Shown in pieces: positions 8,599-20,254 of a DNA stretch of 55,434 nucleotides. The stretch is from Burkholderiaceae bacterium. GTDB taxonomy: Bacteria > Pseudomonadota > Gammaproteobacteria > Burkholderiales > Burkholderiaceae_F. The stretch's first letter is position 1. Each line of letters begins with the position of its first letter. The notes under the pieces are model-generated. The model was not told the DNA's origin. It did no database searches and saw only the letters and a program-made list of their open reading frames with translations. The position numbers were made by a program, and so were the translations under genes. The stretch spans positions 1 to 55,434 of the forward strand of contig JANWXE010000148.1 in the NCBI GenBank assembly GCA_025055385.1, written 5' to 3'.

Positions 8599-10137
8599 TT
8601 AACGGCTCAGGTCGATGTTGAGGGAGGGCGGGCGCGTCGATGCACCTCGGATCGATAGCGGCACTTCGCGGCTTGGTGGCAAGCCCCCGATTTCGCGCGG
8701 GTTGGGGAAATAACGTTGCAAGCGGAACCGAATGTCTTCCGCCGGTCCTTTAAGTCCAGCGCGGTTATAGGTGGTGAACAGGCCCAGCAGGCAGTCGGCA
8801 ATCTGACGCGCATACAAGGTGCGCCAATGCTCGTCGCCGAGCAGGCCGTCGAGCACCCGCAGGGCGGCGGCGTCCTCGCGGTGCTTGACTAAGCGGCGCG
8901 CTAGCCGCAACTGCTCGTCAAGGGGCAGCAGTTGCAGCACTTTGGGCTGGGTCATCGCCAAAAAGGTCTTGCGCAGTTCATCGGGGTGTTCTTTGCGGCG
9001 CGTCCATAGCAGACGCAGGGCGGCGTCGCGCAGCTCCTCCATGTCCGCCCCGAGCAACGCCATGTTAAAACAGGCAACCATGTAGTCGACGCGCTCGGGA
9101 TACAGTTCGCATAGCTCGCGGTACAGCCGCGCTGCGCGTCGGGTGTCCAGGCGTGCGGCCGCTTCCTGCGCTAAGCGCACCAACTCGGACTGCTGCCGCT
9201 GCCGTTTGTCCTCGGCGAACTCGGCTTCGAGCACGCGATCAATTTGGCTCGGGTCCTTCGGTTTGAGCAGGTACGCGTATACCGCGCCCGCCAGCAGGCC
9301 GCCGACGTGCACCGCGTACGCGATAGGCAGCTGCGAGTGCGCCATCCACTGGTACACCTCATTGGCTAGCCACACCGGCAGCAAGGCTACGGCGGGCATG
9401 CGCGCCGTGTCGAAATAAACAAAGACCCAGTAGAACACGGGGACGCGCCGCATGCCGTAGAGCGTTGCGACCATTCCCATGGCGGCAGCGATCGCGCCCG
9501 AGGCACCGACGAGGACAGCGGGTGCTAGCGCCAGCTGCAAGACAGCGGCCAGCGCGCCGCCCAACAGATAGCCGGCGCCGAAACGCAGGCGGCCGATCGC
9601 CGCCTCGGCAAACGACCCGGCTAGCAGCAGCACGACCATATTACCCAGCAGGTGACCGAGGTCTGCATGCAGGAACTGGTAGGTAAGCAGGCGCCAGGGC
9701 TGGCCGCTGTGCGGCTTGGCGGCGAAACGCTCCGTTGCTGCGCGGTCCAGTGCGGCATCGAACGCGCGCCGCGCCAGCGACCATCGGCCGAAATCCGGAT
9801 CGTCGGCAGTGATGACACGGCGGTTGCGCAGCGCCTGCAGAAACTGCGCATCGCCCTGCAGCAGCATCGCGGCGGCCAGGGTGTCGTGCCGGCCCGTGGC
9901 CGCACGCAGACGCTGCAGCCGCTTGCTGTCGCCACGGTCGATCAGCCACTGCTCATAGCGCGGCAGCTCGATGTGAGGCAGATCCGAAGCCAGGTACTGT
10001 CGAAACGCTTGCTCATAGGCTGCCTGGTCGCCTCGCTGCAGACCAAAGAAGACCGCGATGTTCAGCGCGATCAGCACGAGGGTCAGCCACGGTAGTGCGC
10101 CGGGCGCGAAGCGGGTTTGATACGGCAGCACCAGCAT
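8599..10137 (-). CDS. Rhomboid-family intramembrane serine protease with C-terminal helical domain
   Basis: Membrane protease that would cleave substrates within or next to the membrane. The 512-residue product has one N-terminal helix (WLTLVLIALNIAVFFGL, about 19-35), a large hydrophilic insert (about 36-145), and then the rhomboid core. The core has HADLGHLLGNM (the oxyanion and structural region), the nucleophile motif GASGAIAAAMG (about 218-228) and the partner histidine in AVHVGGLLAG (about 277). Ser and His are both present, so it is predicted active. The last 200 or so residues are soluble and helical, with TPR-like sequence (ARRAARLYRELCELYPERVDYMVACFNMALLG). It lies three bases downstream of transaldolase on the minus strand, so the two are probably co-transcribed. 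Substrates are unknown. Confidence 0.88.
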   Translation of the reverse strand: MLVLPYQTRFAPGALPWLTLVLIALNIAVFFGLQRGDQAAYEQAFRQYLASDLPHIELPRYEQWLIDRGDSKRLQRLRAATGRHDTLAAAMLLQGDAQFLQALRNRRVITADDPDFGRWSLARRAFDAALDRAATERFAAKPHSGQPWRLLTYQFLHADLGHLLGNMVVLLLAGSFAEAAIGRLRFGAGYLLGGALAAVLQLALAPAVLVGASGAIAAAMGMVATLYGMRRVPVFYWVFVYFDTARMPAVALLPVWLANEVYQWMAHSQLPIAYAVHVGGLLAGAVYAYLLKPKDPSQIDRVLEAEFAEDKRQRQQSELVRLAQEAAARLDTRRAARLYRELCELYPERVDYMVACFNMALLGADMEELRDAALRLLWTRRKEHPDELRKTFLAMTQPKVLQLLPLDEQLRLARRLVKHREDAAALRVLDGLLGDEHWRTLYARQIADCLLGLFTTYNRAGLKGPAEDIRFRLQRYFPNPREIGGLPPSREVPLSIRGASTRPPSLNIDLSR

Positions 10138-10140
10138 CGT

Positions 10141-11067
10141 TTAAGACAGCTGCGATTCCAGCCGGCGCGTGTCGGCGGCAAATAGGCGGATGCCTTCGGC
10201 AAGCTTCTCGGTGGCCATTGCATTCTCATTGAGCCGCCAGCGAAACTGTCCCTCCGTCGGCGGCTGCAGAGCAACCGGCGTCGGCAGCGGCAGCGCACGC
10301 GCCACCTCGCCATTGGTGCTGGCCAGCTGCTCTAGCAACTCGGGGCTGATCGTCAGCAGGTCGCAGCCCGCGAGCGCAAGGATTTGGCCAATATTGCGGA
10401 AACTCGCGCCCATGATTTGCGTTCGGCAGCCGGCGCCTTTAAGGCGGGCGTAAATCTCGCGCACCGAGCGCACGCCTGGATCGTTGACGCCGGCGTGGGC
10501 GGACTCGTCCCAGCTGCTGCCGGCTGCACGCTTATGCCAGTCGTAGATGCGGCCGACAAAGGGCGAGATCAGCGTTGCGCCGGCCGCCGCCGCTGCCTCG
10601 GCCTGCACGACCGAAAACAGCAGCGTCATGTTGCAGCGAATCCCCTCAGCTTCCAGCACCTCCGCGGCGCGAATCCCCTCCCAGGTCGAAGCGATTTTGA
10701 TCAGCACACGCGAGCGGTCTATACCTTGCTCTTCATACAGGGCAACCAGACGACGCGCCCGTTGGATGGTCCCCTGCGTATCGAAAGACAAGCGCGCGTC
10801 TACTTCGGTGGAGACGCGGCCCGGGATCCGTCGCAAGATCTCGACGCCGAAGGCGACCAGCAAGGAGTCGAGCTTCTCATCGAGGGGGCCAGCGCGTTGC
10901 GCTGCCGCGCGCACCAGTGACCGATAACGCGCCACGGACGCAGCCCGTAAGATGAGGGTGGGATTCGTGGTCGCATCCTGCGGGCGCCAACGCTCGACCG
11001 CATCGATGTCACCGGTGTCAGCCACGATCACCGTATGACGGGACAGGCCTTCCAGTAGCGAGGGCAT
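10141..11067 (-). CDS. tal: Transaldolase
   Basis: Pentose phosphate pathway enzyme that moves a dihydroxyacetone unit from sedoheptulose-7-phosphate to glyceraldehyde-3-phosphate through a Schiff-base lysine. The core has [11 protein letters not shown]-like N-terminal residues ([16 protein letters not shown]), the TTNPTLIL strand, the catalytic lysine in [12 protein letters not shown], and [29 protein letters not shown], all typical of the long TalB-type subfamily. I prefer the ATG at 11067 ([19 protein letters not shown]) because it matches the family N-terminus; the ORF track start at 11109 adds 14 residues without known counterpart. Neither start has a strong ribosome site. It is followed immediately by the rhomboid gene. 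Confidence 0.93.
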   Translation of the reverse strand: MPSLLEGLSRHTVIVADTGDIDAVERWRPQDATTNPTLILRAASVARYRSLVRAAAQRAGPLDEKLDSLLVAFGVEILRRIPGRVSTEVDARLSFDTQGTIQRARRLVALYEEQGIDRSRVLIKIASTWEGIRAAEVLEAEGIRCNMTLLFSVVQAEAAAAAGATLISPFVGRIYDWHKRAAGSSWDESAHAGVNDPGVRSVREIYARLKGAGCRTQIMGASFRNIGQILALAGCDLLTISPELLEQLASTNGEVARALPLPTPVALQPPTEGQFRWRLNENAMATEKLAEGIRLFAADTRRLESQLS

Positions 11068-11170
11068 ACGATCAAGTCTAGCTAGCGCGCTGCGCGCTGA
11101 ACTTGCCATGCGTCGGCTAGACTAAACGCCCCGTCCTGCGCTGTGCCCGCTGTGCCCTAAAGACGGGCCT

Positions 11171-11176
11171 TATAAT
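11171..11176 (+). promoter_or_regulatory. Candidate -10 element for carA
   Basis: A perfect TATAAT occurs upstream of carA in otherwise GC-rich sequence. No good -35 hexamer is visible 16-18 bases upstream, which suggests either an activator-dependent promoter or a weak match. Transcription would start near 11183, at or just inside the first leader hairpin. Confidence 0.5.
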
Positions 11177-11180
11177 TAGA

Positions 11181-11225
11181 CGCCTGCAGTGTGGCAGGCG
11201 CAGCCTGGCCTGTAGTGTGCCAGGC
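11181..11225 (+). promoter_or_regulatory. Tandem hairpin repeat in the carA leader
   Basis: Two adjacent hairpins lie between the candidate promoter and the carA ribosome site. The first is CGCCTGC-AGTGTG-GCAGGCG (11181-11200, seven perfect pairs). The second is GCCTGGC-nine bases-GCCAGGC (11203-11225, seven perfect pairs). The 20-base units CGCCTGCAGTGTGGCAGGCG and GGCCTGTAGTGTGCCAGGCG match at 17 of 20 positions and share the AGTGTG core. Both arms differ in compensating fashion, which suggests that pairing is kept. It could be a leader RNA structure sensing pyrimidine, arginine or a protein, or a double operator in DNA. I do not know a described element of this form. Confidence 0.6.
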
Positions 11226-11260
11226 GCATCGAACGCGTTTCCAACGCTCCGGAGTCTTCC

Positions 11261-12394
11261 TTGTTCCCCCAAGAACCGACTGCCGTCCTTGCGCTTGCGG
11301 ACGGTACGGTCTTTCGCGGACGCTCAATCGGCGCCGCCGGCTACGCGGTCGGCGAAGTGGTCTTTAATACCGCGATCACGGGCTACCAAGAAATCCTGAC
11401 GGATCCAAGTTACGCGAGCCAGCTCGTCACGCTAACGTACCCGCATATCGGCAACACGGGCGCCAATCCAGAGGACGTTGAAAGCGCGCGTGTCTTTGCC
11501 GCGGGGCTGATCGTGCGCGATGTGCCGCCGCTGTATTCGAACTTTCGCGCCACCGAGTCGCTCGCCGACTACCTGCGGCGCGAAAACGTGGTGGCAATCG
11601 CCGACATCGATACCCGGCGCTTAACCCGCATTCTGCGCGATCGCGGTGCTCAGCCCGGCGCGATTGTGGTCGGTGACGACGAGGCGCGGGCGCTGCAGCT
11701 GGCGCGCGCCTTCCCAGGCATGGCGGGGCTCGATTTGGCACAGCATGTCACGACCGCGCATCCATACGAGTGGACGGAAACTGCCTGGCAGCTTGGCGCT
11801 GGGTATGGACGCCTGTCGGCGCCGCGGCACCATGTGGTGGCATACGACTTCGGTGTCAAGCGCAACATCTTGCGGCTGCTGGCGCAGCGCGGCTGCCGTA
11901 TTACAGTGGTCCCGGCCAAGACCCCCGCCGCGGAGGTCATGCGCATGCGGCCTGACGGCGTGTTTTTGTCCAACGGTCCGGGCGATCCCGAGCCGTGTGA
12001 ATACGCGATTGAAGCGACCCGCGAGCTGCTGGCGGCTGGCTATCCGCTCTTTGGCATCTGCCTCGGGCATCAGATTCTAGGGCTGGCATCTGGCGGGCGC
12101 ACAATGAAGATGAAATTCGGGCATCACGGCGCTAACCATCCGGTCAAAGATCTGGAGACTGGCCGCGTTGTGATTACCTCGCAGAACCACGGATTCGCGG
12201 TTGACCCGCAGTCGCTGCCGGCAAACTGCAAAGTTACACACGTCTCGCTGTTCGATGGTTCTCTGCAGGGCTTCGCCCGCACCGATCGGCCGGCGTTCTG
12301 CTTTCAGGGGCATCCGGAGGCGAGTCCGGGCCCGCACGACATCACGTATCTGTTCGACCGGTTCGTGCGGATGATTGACGAACGGAAACGCTAG
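11261..12394 (+). CDS. carA: Carbamoyl-phosphate synthase small (glutaminase) subunit
   Basis: Hydrolyses glutamine and channels ammonia to CarB for carbamoyl phosphate, the shared precursor of arginine and pyrimidines. The 377-residue protein starts at a TTG with GGAG six bases upstream (11251-11254). It has the N-terminal CPSase domain ([41 protein letters not shown]) and a class-I glutamine amidotransferase domain with the nucleophile in [12 protein letters not shown] and the histidine/glutamate pair in [11 protein letters not shown]. The length matches the family. The TAG stop is immediately followed by the carB ATG with no gap, so the two subunits are translated together. Confidence 0.97.
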   Translation: MFPQEPTAVLALADGTVFRGRSIGAAGYAVGEVVFNTAITGYQEILTDPSYASQLVTLTYPHIGNTGANPEDVESARVFAAGLIVRDVPPLYSNFRATESLADYLRRENVVAIADIDTRRLTRILRDRGAQPGAIVVGDDEARALQLARAFPGMAGLDLAQHVTTAHPYEWTETAWQLGAGYGRLSAPRHHVVAYDFGVKRNILRLLAQRGCRITVVPAKTPAAEVMRMRPDGVFLSNGPGDPEPCEYAIEATRELLAAGYPLFGICLGHQILGLASGGRTMKMKFGHHGANHPVKDLETGRVVITSQNHGFAVDPQSLPANCKVTHVSLFDGSLQGFARTDRPAFCFQGHPEASPGPHDITYLFDRFVRMIDERKR

Positions 12395-15607
<3,213 letters not shown>

Positions 15608-15652
15608 TGGGTTGATCCGCGGCCGCACGCCCGCTACATTCGGGATACTACT

Positions 15653-15681
15653 CGCCCCGGCTTTTCCGGGGCGTTCTATTT
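15653..15681 (+). terminator. Intrinsic terminator after carB
   Basis: CGCCCCGG (15653-15660) pairs perfectly with CCGGGGCG (15666-15673) around a five-base CTTTT loop, followed by TTCTATTT. This is a typical rho-independent terminator that ends the carAB transcript just before greA. Confidence 0.85.
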
Positions 15682-15695
15682 GTGGGTTATGCGCG

Positions 15696-16169
15696 ATGCG
15701 AATTCCAATTACTGTGCGCGGCGCTGAGCGTTTGCGCGCTGAGCTGCAGCGTTTAAAGTCCGTCGAGCGCCCGGCTGTCATTCAAGCCATCAAAGAGGCG
15801 CGCGAAAAAGGGGATCTGTCGGAAAACGCCGAATACGACGCGGCGCGCGAGCGCCAGAGCTTCATTGAAGGACGAATCCAAGAGCTGGAAAGCAAACTGG
15901 CCAGTCTGCAGATCATCGACCCCGCGACGATCGACGCTGGCGGGCGCATCGTCTTTGGGGCGACGGTCGAATTAGAAGACCTGACCGCCGCCGAGCGGGT
16001 GAAATACCAAATCGTCGGCGATGATGAAGCGGACATCAAAGCAGGGCTAATTTCAATATCTAGTCCGATTGCGCGCGCGCTGATCGGCAAAATGGAAGGT
16101 GACGTAGTGGAGGTGGCCGCCCCAGGCGGCGTGCGCGAGTACGAGGTCGTCGAAGTCCGCTACGTCTGA
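15696..16169 (+). CDS. greA: Transcription elongation factor GreA
   Basis: Binds the RNA polymerase secondary channel and stimulates cleavage of backtracked RNA. I place the start at 15696 ([17 protein letters not shown]), which matches the family N-terminus; the longer ORF start lies inside carB. The 157-residue protein has the N-terminal coiled coil with the acidic tip [25 protein letters not shown] and the C-terminal FKBP-like domain with [27 protein letters not shown]. It sits directly downstream of the carB terminator, so it needs its own promoter, probably within the 15630-15690 interval (GATACT at about 15644-15649 is one -10 candidate). Its 3' end overlaps the convergent yhbY gene by ten bases. 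Confidence 0.95.
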   Translation: MRIPITVRGAERLRAELQRLKSVERPAVIQAIKEAREKGDLSENAEYDAARERQSFIEGRIQELESKLASLQIIDPATIDAGGRIVFGATVELEDLTAAERVKYQIVGDDEADIKAGLISISSPIARALIGKMEGDVVEVAAPGGVREYEVVEVRYV

Positions 16170-16582
16170 GGCCTGCCGCGGCGGGGCGCGCGCTGCCGCG
16201 CGGCGCCGCCTCTGGCCGCGGCAAGGGGGGCGGCGTCGTGGCGTTGGGGCCCTCGCCCGCCAGGCGGCGCTTTCGCAGCCGGGGGCGGCTTGGCGTTCTC
16301 TTGTGAAGGCCGCGGCCGGTACAGCACTAGCAATTTGCCGATCATCTGCACCCGCGCTGCGCTCAGTAGGTCCGCAATACGGCTAAAAATGGCCTCACGC
16401 GCTTTACGGTCTTCGCCGGGAACGCGCACCTTGATGAGTTCATGCGCGTTCAGGGCGCGGTCGATTTCCAGGAGGACCGCGTCGCTGAGGCCGGCATTGC
16501 CCAGCCAAACGACCGGCTTGAGGCTGTGCGCGCGCGCTTTCAAGCGCAGGCGCGTGTCACGGTCCAAAATCAGCTCGCTCAT
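16160..16582 (-). CDS. yhbY: YhbY (CRS1-YhbY domain) ribosome-assembly RNA-binding protein
   Basis: Small RNA-binding protein associated with assembly of the 50S subunit. The ATG at 16582 ([34 protein letters not shown]) matches the family start better than the longer ORF. The CRS1-YhbY domain covers about residues 5-95, with the GxxG-like loop [12 protein letters not shown] and HELIKVRV. The remaining 45 residues form a Pro/Ala/Arg-rich, strongly basic tail ([17 protein letters not shown]) not present in E. coli YhbY (97 aa). It is divergent from rlmE, another 50S-maturation gene, with only 20 bases between the starts, and its 3' end overlaps the greA stop. Confidence 0.92.
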   Translation of the reverse strand: MSELILDRDTRLRLKARAHSLKPVVWLGNAGLSDAVLLEIDRALNAHELIKVRVPGEDRKAREAIFSRIADLLSAARVQMIGKLLVLYRPRPSQENAKPPPAAKAPPGGRGPQRHDAAPLAAARGGAARQRAPRRGRPQT

Positions 16583-16602
16583 GCGCAGAGCGTAACCGGA
16601 CC

Positions 16603-17286
16603 ATGGCGGCAAGCAAACAGCGCAGCAAGCGCGCGTGGATCGAACGGCACCTTGCCGACCCCTACGTGAAGGCGGCCGCGCAGCGCGGCTACCGCTCGCG
16701 CGCTGCCTTTAAACTGGCCCAGATCGATGCACGGGACCGGCTACTGAGGCCCGGCATGGTGGTGGTCGAGCTCGGTGCGGCGCCCGGCAGCTGGACCCAG
16801 GTGGTATTGGAACGGCTGCGGGGCCGCGATGGTGTCCTGCGCGGGCGCATTGTCGCCTTGGACTTGCTGCCAATGGAGCCACTGCCGGGGGTTGACTGCA
16901 TCGTCGGCGACTTCCGCGAGCCGGCCGTGCGGGCGCAGCTGGAAGCGGCGCTGGCGGGCGCCAAAGTCGATCTCGTGCTGTCGGACATGGCTCCCCGGTT
17001 ATCAGGCATTGCCGCCGTCGATGCCGCCCGCAGTTGCGATTTGGCGGAACACACCATCGCGTTTGCGCTCGAGCACCTGCAAGGCAACGGCGCCTTGCTG
17101 CTGAAGGCATTTCATGGCTCCGGCTTCAGCCAGCTGGTCGAAACGCTAAAGCGGTACTTCGTCAACGTCGCTACCCGCAAGCCGGCGGCATCACGCGCCG
17201 AGTCCGCCGAAACCTACTTGCTCGCCCGCGGTCTGAAGAAACGAGTGCTAATGGGGGCGCCCAATCCATCCCCAAGGTGGGGTTGA
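16603..17286 (+). CDS. rlmE: 23S rRNA 2'-O-ribose U2552 methyltransferase RlmE (FtsJ/RrmJ)
   Basis: Methylates U2552 of 23S rRNA late in 50S assembly using S-adenosylmethionine. The 227-residue protein has the K-D-K-E tetrad expected of the RrmJ family: [13 protein letters not shown] (first Lys), [11 protein letters not shown] (Asp), [12 protein letters not shown] (second Lys) and [10 protein letters not shown] (Glu). The SAM-binding loop [16 protein letters not shown] is intact. The length is slightly above E. coli (209). It is upstream of ftsH on the same strand, a conserved pairing in proteobacteria, and divergent from yhbY. Confidence 0.96.
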   Translation: MAASKQRSKRAWIERHLADPYVKAAAQRGYRSRAAFKLAQIDARDRLLRPGMVVVELGAAPGSWTQVVLERLRGRDGVLRGRIVALDLLPMEPLPGVDCIVGDFREPAVRAQLEAALAGAKVDLVLSDMAPRLSGIAAVDAARSCDLAEHTIAFALEHLQGNGALLLKAFHGSGFSQLVETLKRYFVNVATRKPAASRAESAETYLLARGLKKRVLMGAPNPSPRWG

Positions 17287-17320
17287 ATTCGTGCCCGAGT
17301 GGCCGCATTGGGCCTACAAT
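17283..17320 (+). promoter_or_regulatory. Candidate heat-shock (sigma-32-like) and vegetative promoter elements for ftsH
   Basis: TTGAAT (17283-17288), then 14 bases, then CCGCATTG (17303-17310) resembles the sigma-32 pattern CTTGAA-N(11-16)-CCCCATNT, with matches at most but not all positions. TACAAT at 17315-17320 is a possible vegetative -10 without a good -35. Heat-shock control of ftsH is known in E. coli; here it is an inference from the sequence match. Confidence 0.4.
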
Positions 17321-17359
17321 CGGTTGCGTAGTATTTGTCCGTCTGCACAGGAGCCACAC

Positions 17360-19261
17360 TTGAACAACAGCATGTTCGCGAAAGCGGCCATTTGGCTGGT
17401 GATCGCGCTTGTTCTCTTTACGGTTTTTAAGCAGTTCGAAACGCGGCAACGGCCCGGGGACACGTATTTGCCGTACTCGGACTTTCTGGCGGAAGTCAAG
17501 GCGGGCCGAATCAAATCGGTACAAATCACGGAGTCTGGGGTGACGCCCGAGGTGCTGGCGATCACCCAGGACGACCGCCGCATCCGCACCGTAGCGACCG
17601 TGCTCGACCGCGGGTTAATGGGCGACTTAATTGGCGCAGGTGTCAAAGTCGACGTGAAGCCACGCGAAGAACAGTCGCTGCTGACCTCAATCTTCGTGTC
17701 CTGGTTCCCGATGCTGCTGCTAATCGGCGTGTGGATCTTTTTCATGCGGCAGATGCAGGGCGGCGGGCGGGGTGGCGCGTTTTCTTTTGGCAAGAGCCGC
17801 GCCCGCATGCTCGACGAGAGCAATAACAACGTAACGTTTGCCGACGTGGCCGGTTGCGACGAAGCCAAAGAAGAGGTCCAAGAGCTGGTCGACTTCCTGC
17901 GCGATCCGGGCAAGTTTCAGAAGCTCGGCGGACGCATACCGCGTGGTGTGTTGATGGTGGGTAGCCCCGGCACCGGCAAGACGTTGCTTGCCAAGGCAAT
18001 CGCCGGCGAGGCGAAGGTGCCGTTTTTCTCTATCTCGGGCTCGGATTTTGTCGAGATGTTCGTTGGCGTCGGCGCGGCCCGCGTGCGCGACATGTTCGAG
18101 CAAGCTAAGAAACATGCGCCTTGCATTATCTTCATCGATGAGATCGATGCCGTGGGTCGCCAGCGTGGTGCTGGGCTTGGCGGAGGCAACGACGAGCGGG
18201 AGCAGACGCTCAACCAGCTGCTCGTCGAAATGGATGGCTTTGAAACGAGCCAAGGCATCATCGTGATCGCAGCCACGAACCGCCCGGACGTGCTCGATCC
18301 GGCCCTGCTGCGGCCGGGCCGCTTTGACCGGCAGGTCGTTGTGCCGCTGCCTGACATCCGTGGCCGCGAGCAAATCCTGAACGTTCACATGCGCAAGGTC
18401 CCGATCGGACCGGATGTGAGGGCCGACGTGCTGGCGCGGGGTACGCCCGGGTTCTCTGGGGCTGATCTTGCCAATTTGGTTAACGAGGCGGCGCTGTTCG
18501 CCGCACGGCGCAACGCTCGTGTGGTCGAAATGCAAGACTTCGAGCGGGCCAAGGACAAGATCATGATGGGCACCGAACGTAAATCGATGGTGATGTCCGA
18601 GGAGGAGCGCCGTAACACCGCCTATCACGAGGCGGGCCACGCGGTGGTGGCCAAACTGCTACCGAAGACCGACCCAGTGCACAAAGTCACCATCATTCCA
18701 CGCGGCCGGGCCCTTGGGGTGACGATGCAGCTGCCCGAGCAAGACCGCTACGCCTACGACCGGGAGTACCTACTAAACCGTATTGCGGTGTTGTTTGGTG
18801 GGCGCATCGCTGAGGAAGTGTTCATGAACCAGATGACCACCGGTGCGAGCAACGATTTCGAGCGAGCTACCCAAATGGCTCGCGACATGGTGACGCGCTA
18901 TGGCATGAGCGACGTGCTCGGTCCGATGGTGTATGCCGAAAACGAGGGCGAGGTTTTCCTCGGGCGGACGATCACGAAAACGATCCACATGTCGGAAGCG
19001 ACGATGCAGAAGGTCGACGCCGAGATCCGTCGCATCATCGACCAGCAGTATGCGTTGGCGCGTCGGCTCATCGAGGAGAACCGCGACAAGGTCGAGGCGA
19101 TGGCAAAAGCCCTGCTGGAGCTGGAGACTATCGACGCCGAGCAGATCGACGACATCATGGCAGGGCGTCCGCCCCGTCCGCCGAAACCCCCTGCGGCCAG
19201 CACGTCTAGTTCTGGTAGCCGGCCAGCTGGCGGCGTCGAGGGCGCCGCGCAGCCGGCGTAG
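17360..19261 (+). CDS. ftsH: ATP-dependent zinc metalloprotease FtsH
   Basis: Membrane-anchored AAA+ protease that degrades misassembled membrane proteins and regulatory proteins. A TTG start at 17360, with GGAG seven bases upstream, gives a 633-residue product beginning [23 protein letters not shown], the first membrane helix; an internal ATG at 17372 is the alternative. A second helix ([19 protein letters not shown]) follows a short periplasmic domain. The ATPase has Walker A GSPGTGKT (usually GPPGTGKT; here Ser replaces the first Pro), Walker [12 protein letters not shown] and the second-region-of-homology arginines. The zinc site HEAGH ([14 protein letters not shown]) is intact. The C-terminus is Pro/Ser-rich. 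It lies between rlmE and folP as in many relatives. Confidence 0.97.
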   Translation: MNNSMFAKAAIWLVIALVLFTVFKQFETRQRPGDTYLPYSDFLAEVKAGRIKSVQITESGVTPEVLAITQDDRRIRTVATVLDRGLMGDLIGAGVKVDVKPREEQSLLTSIFVSWFPMLLLIGVWIFFMRQMQGGGRGGAFSFGKSRARMLDESNNNVTFADVAGCDEAKEEVQELVDFLRDPGKFQKLGGRIPRGVLMVGSPGTGKTLLAKAIAGEAKVPFFSISGSDFVEMFVGVGAARVRDMFEQAKKHAPCIIFIDEIDAVGRQRGAGLGGGNDEREQTLNQLLVEMDGFETSQGIIVIAATNRPDVLDPALLRPGRFDRQVVVPLPDIRGREQILNVHMRKVPIGPDVRADVLARGTPGFSGADLANLVNEAALFAARRNARVVEMQDFERAKDKIMMGTERKSMVMSEEERRNTAYHEAGHAVVAKLLPKTDPVHKVTIIPRGRALGVTMQLPEQDRYAYDREYLLNRIAVLFGGRIAEEVFMNQMTTGASNDFERATQMARDMVTRYGMSDVLGPMVYAENEGEVFLGRTITKTIHMSEATMQKVDAEIRRIIDQQYALARRLIEENRDKVEAMAKALLELETIDAEQIDDIMAGRPPRPPKPPAASTSSSGSRPAGGVEGAAQPA

Positions 19262-19344
19262 GCGCCATGATTGGCCGCGCGGGTCGGGTTTAGCGGCGGT
19301 CAAGCGGTTCAGCACTGCGACAGCGGCAGCTTAACGCACGTTTT

Positions 19345-19363
19345 CGGGGGCAGCCTGCCCCCG
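19345..19363. repeat. GC-rich perfect palindrome between ftsH and folP
   Basis: CGGGGGCAG and CTGCCCCCG meet around a single central C (nine complementary positions each side; a realistic RNA hairpin would be CGGGGGC with a five-base loop). It lies 82 bases after the ftsH stop and just before a possible -10 TACAAT at 19372-19377. There is no T-run after it on the plus strand, so it is not a canonical terminator; an operator or weak terminator is possible. Confidence 0.4.
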
Positions 19364-19414
19364 GCGCTGCCTACAATGGTGCCGATGCAGCAATCAAGGC
19401 GAGGTAGCGCCCAA

Positions 19415-20254
19415 ATGCTTTGGCGCTGCGGCTCCTTCACCTTTGACCTGAAGCGGCCGCTAATCATGGGCATTGTCAATGTCACGCCCGACTCGTTCTC
19501 AGACGGCGGCCGTTTTTTCGATGTCACAGCGGCCTGTGCGCATGCCAGGCGGCTGCTGGCGGAGGGGGCGGACTTAATTGACGTAGGGGGCGAATCGACC
19601 CGCCCCGGTGCGGCCGAGGTTGGGACCGAGGAAGAACTACGGCGAGTGCTTCCGGTTGTCCAGGCGCTCGCGGCCGAGGGGGCCGCGGTATCTGTCGACA
19701 CCAGCAAGCCCGAGGTTATGCGGGCCGCATTGGCCGCCGGCGCAGTGGTCGTCAACGATGTGCGGGCATTGCAGTGGCCGGGGGCGCTTGCGGCGGTCGC
19801 CAACAGTGACTGCGGGGTGGTGCTGATGCACATGCAGGGTACGCCGCAGACAATGCAGCGCGACCCCCACTATGCGGACGTCGCTGCCGAAGTTAAAGAT
19901 TTCTTGCAAGCGCGCGTGCACGCGGCTGAGGCGGCGGGGATTGCGCGCGAGCGCATCGCGGTCGATCCTGGTTTTGGCTTCGGCAAGACGGCGCAGCATA
20001 ACTACGAATTGCTGGCCCGGCTGCCCGAGATTGCCGCACTGGGACTGCCGCTGCTGGTGGGAATCTCGCGGAAGGCCATGCTGCAACATGCCACCGGCCG
20101 GGCTGTGGACGAGCGCGTTCATGCCTCGGTGGCGGCGGCGCTCATCGCGGTAGCGCGCGGCGCACGCATCGTGCGCGTGCACGACGTTGCGGCCACACGT
20201 GACGCGCTGGCGGTCTGGAATGCGACCGTCGAACAAGAAAGGAAAGAACAGTGA
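19415..20254 (+). CDS. folP: Dihydropteroate synthase
   Basis: Joins p-aminobenzoate to dihydropterin pyrophosphate in folate synthesis; the target of sulfonamides. The strongest start is the ATG at 19415 ([19 protein letters not shown]), with AAGGCGAGG upstream and a possible -10 TACAAT at 19372-19377 that would place the transcript start after the earlier in-frame ATGs at 19376 and perhaps 19385. The 279-residue protein has the signature [13 protein letters not shown] (about 20-32), [11 protein letters not shown], the pterin-site [17 protein letters not shown] and the C-terminal [12 protein letters not shown]. Its TGA overlaps the GTG of glmM (GTGA), so the two are translationally coupled. 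Confidence 0.95.
   Translation: MLWRCGSFTFDLKRPLIMGIVNVTPDSFSDGGRFFDVTAACAHARRLLAEGADLIDVGGESTRPGAAEVGTEEELRRVLPVVQALAAEGAAVSVDTSKPEVMRAALAAGAVVVNDVRALQWPGALAAVANSDCGVVLMHMQGTPQTMQRDPHYADVAAEVKDFLQARVHAAEAAGIARERIAVDPGFGFGKTAQHNYELLARLPEIAALGLPLLVGISRKAMLQHATGRAVDERVHASVAAALIAVARGARIVRVHDVAATRDALAVWNATVEQERKEQ

Noticed and set aside
17720-18640. 306-aa minus-strand ORF
   Set aside because: Antisense shadow of the ftsH ATPase domain.
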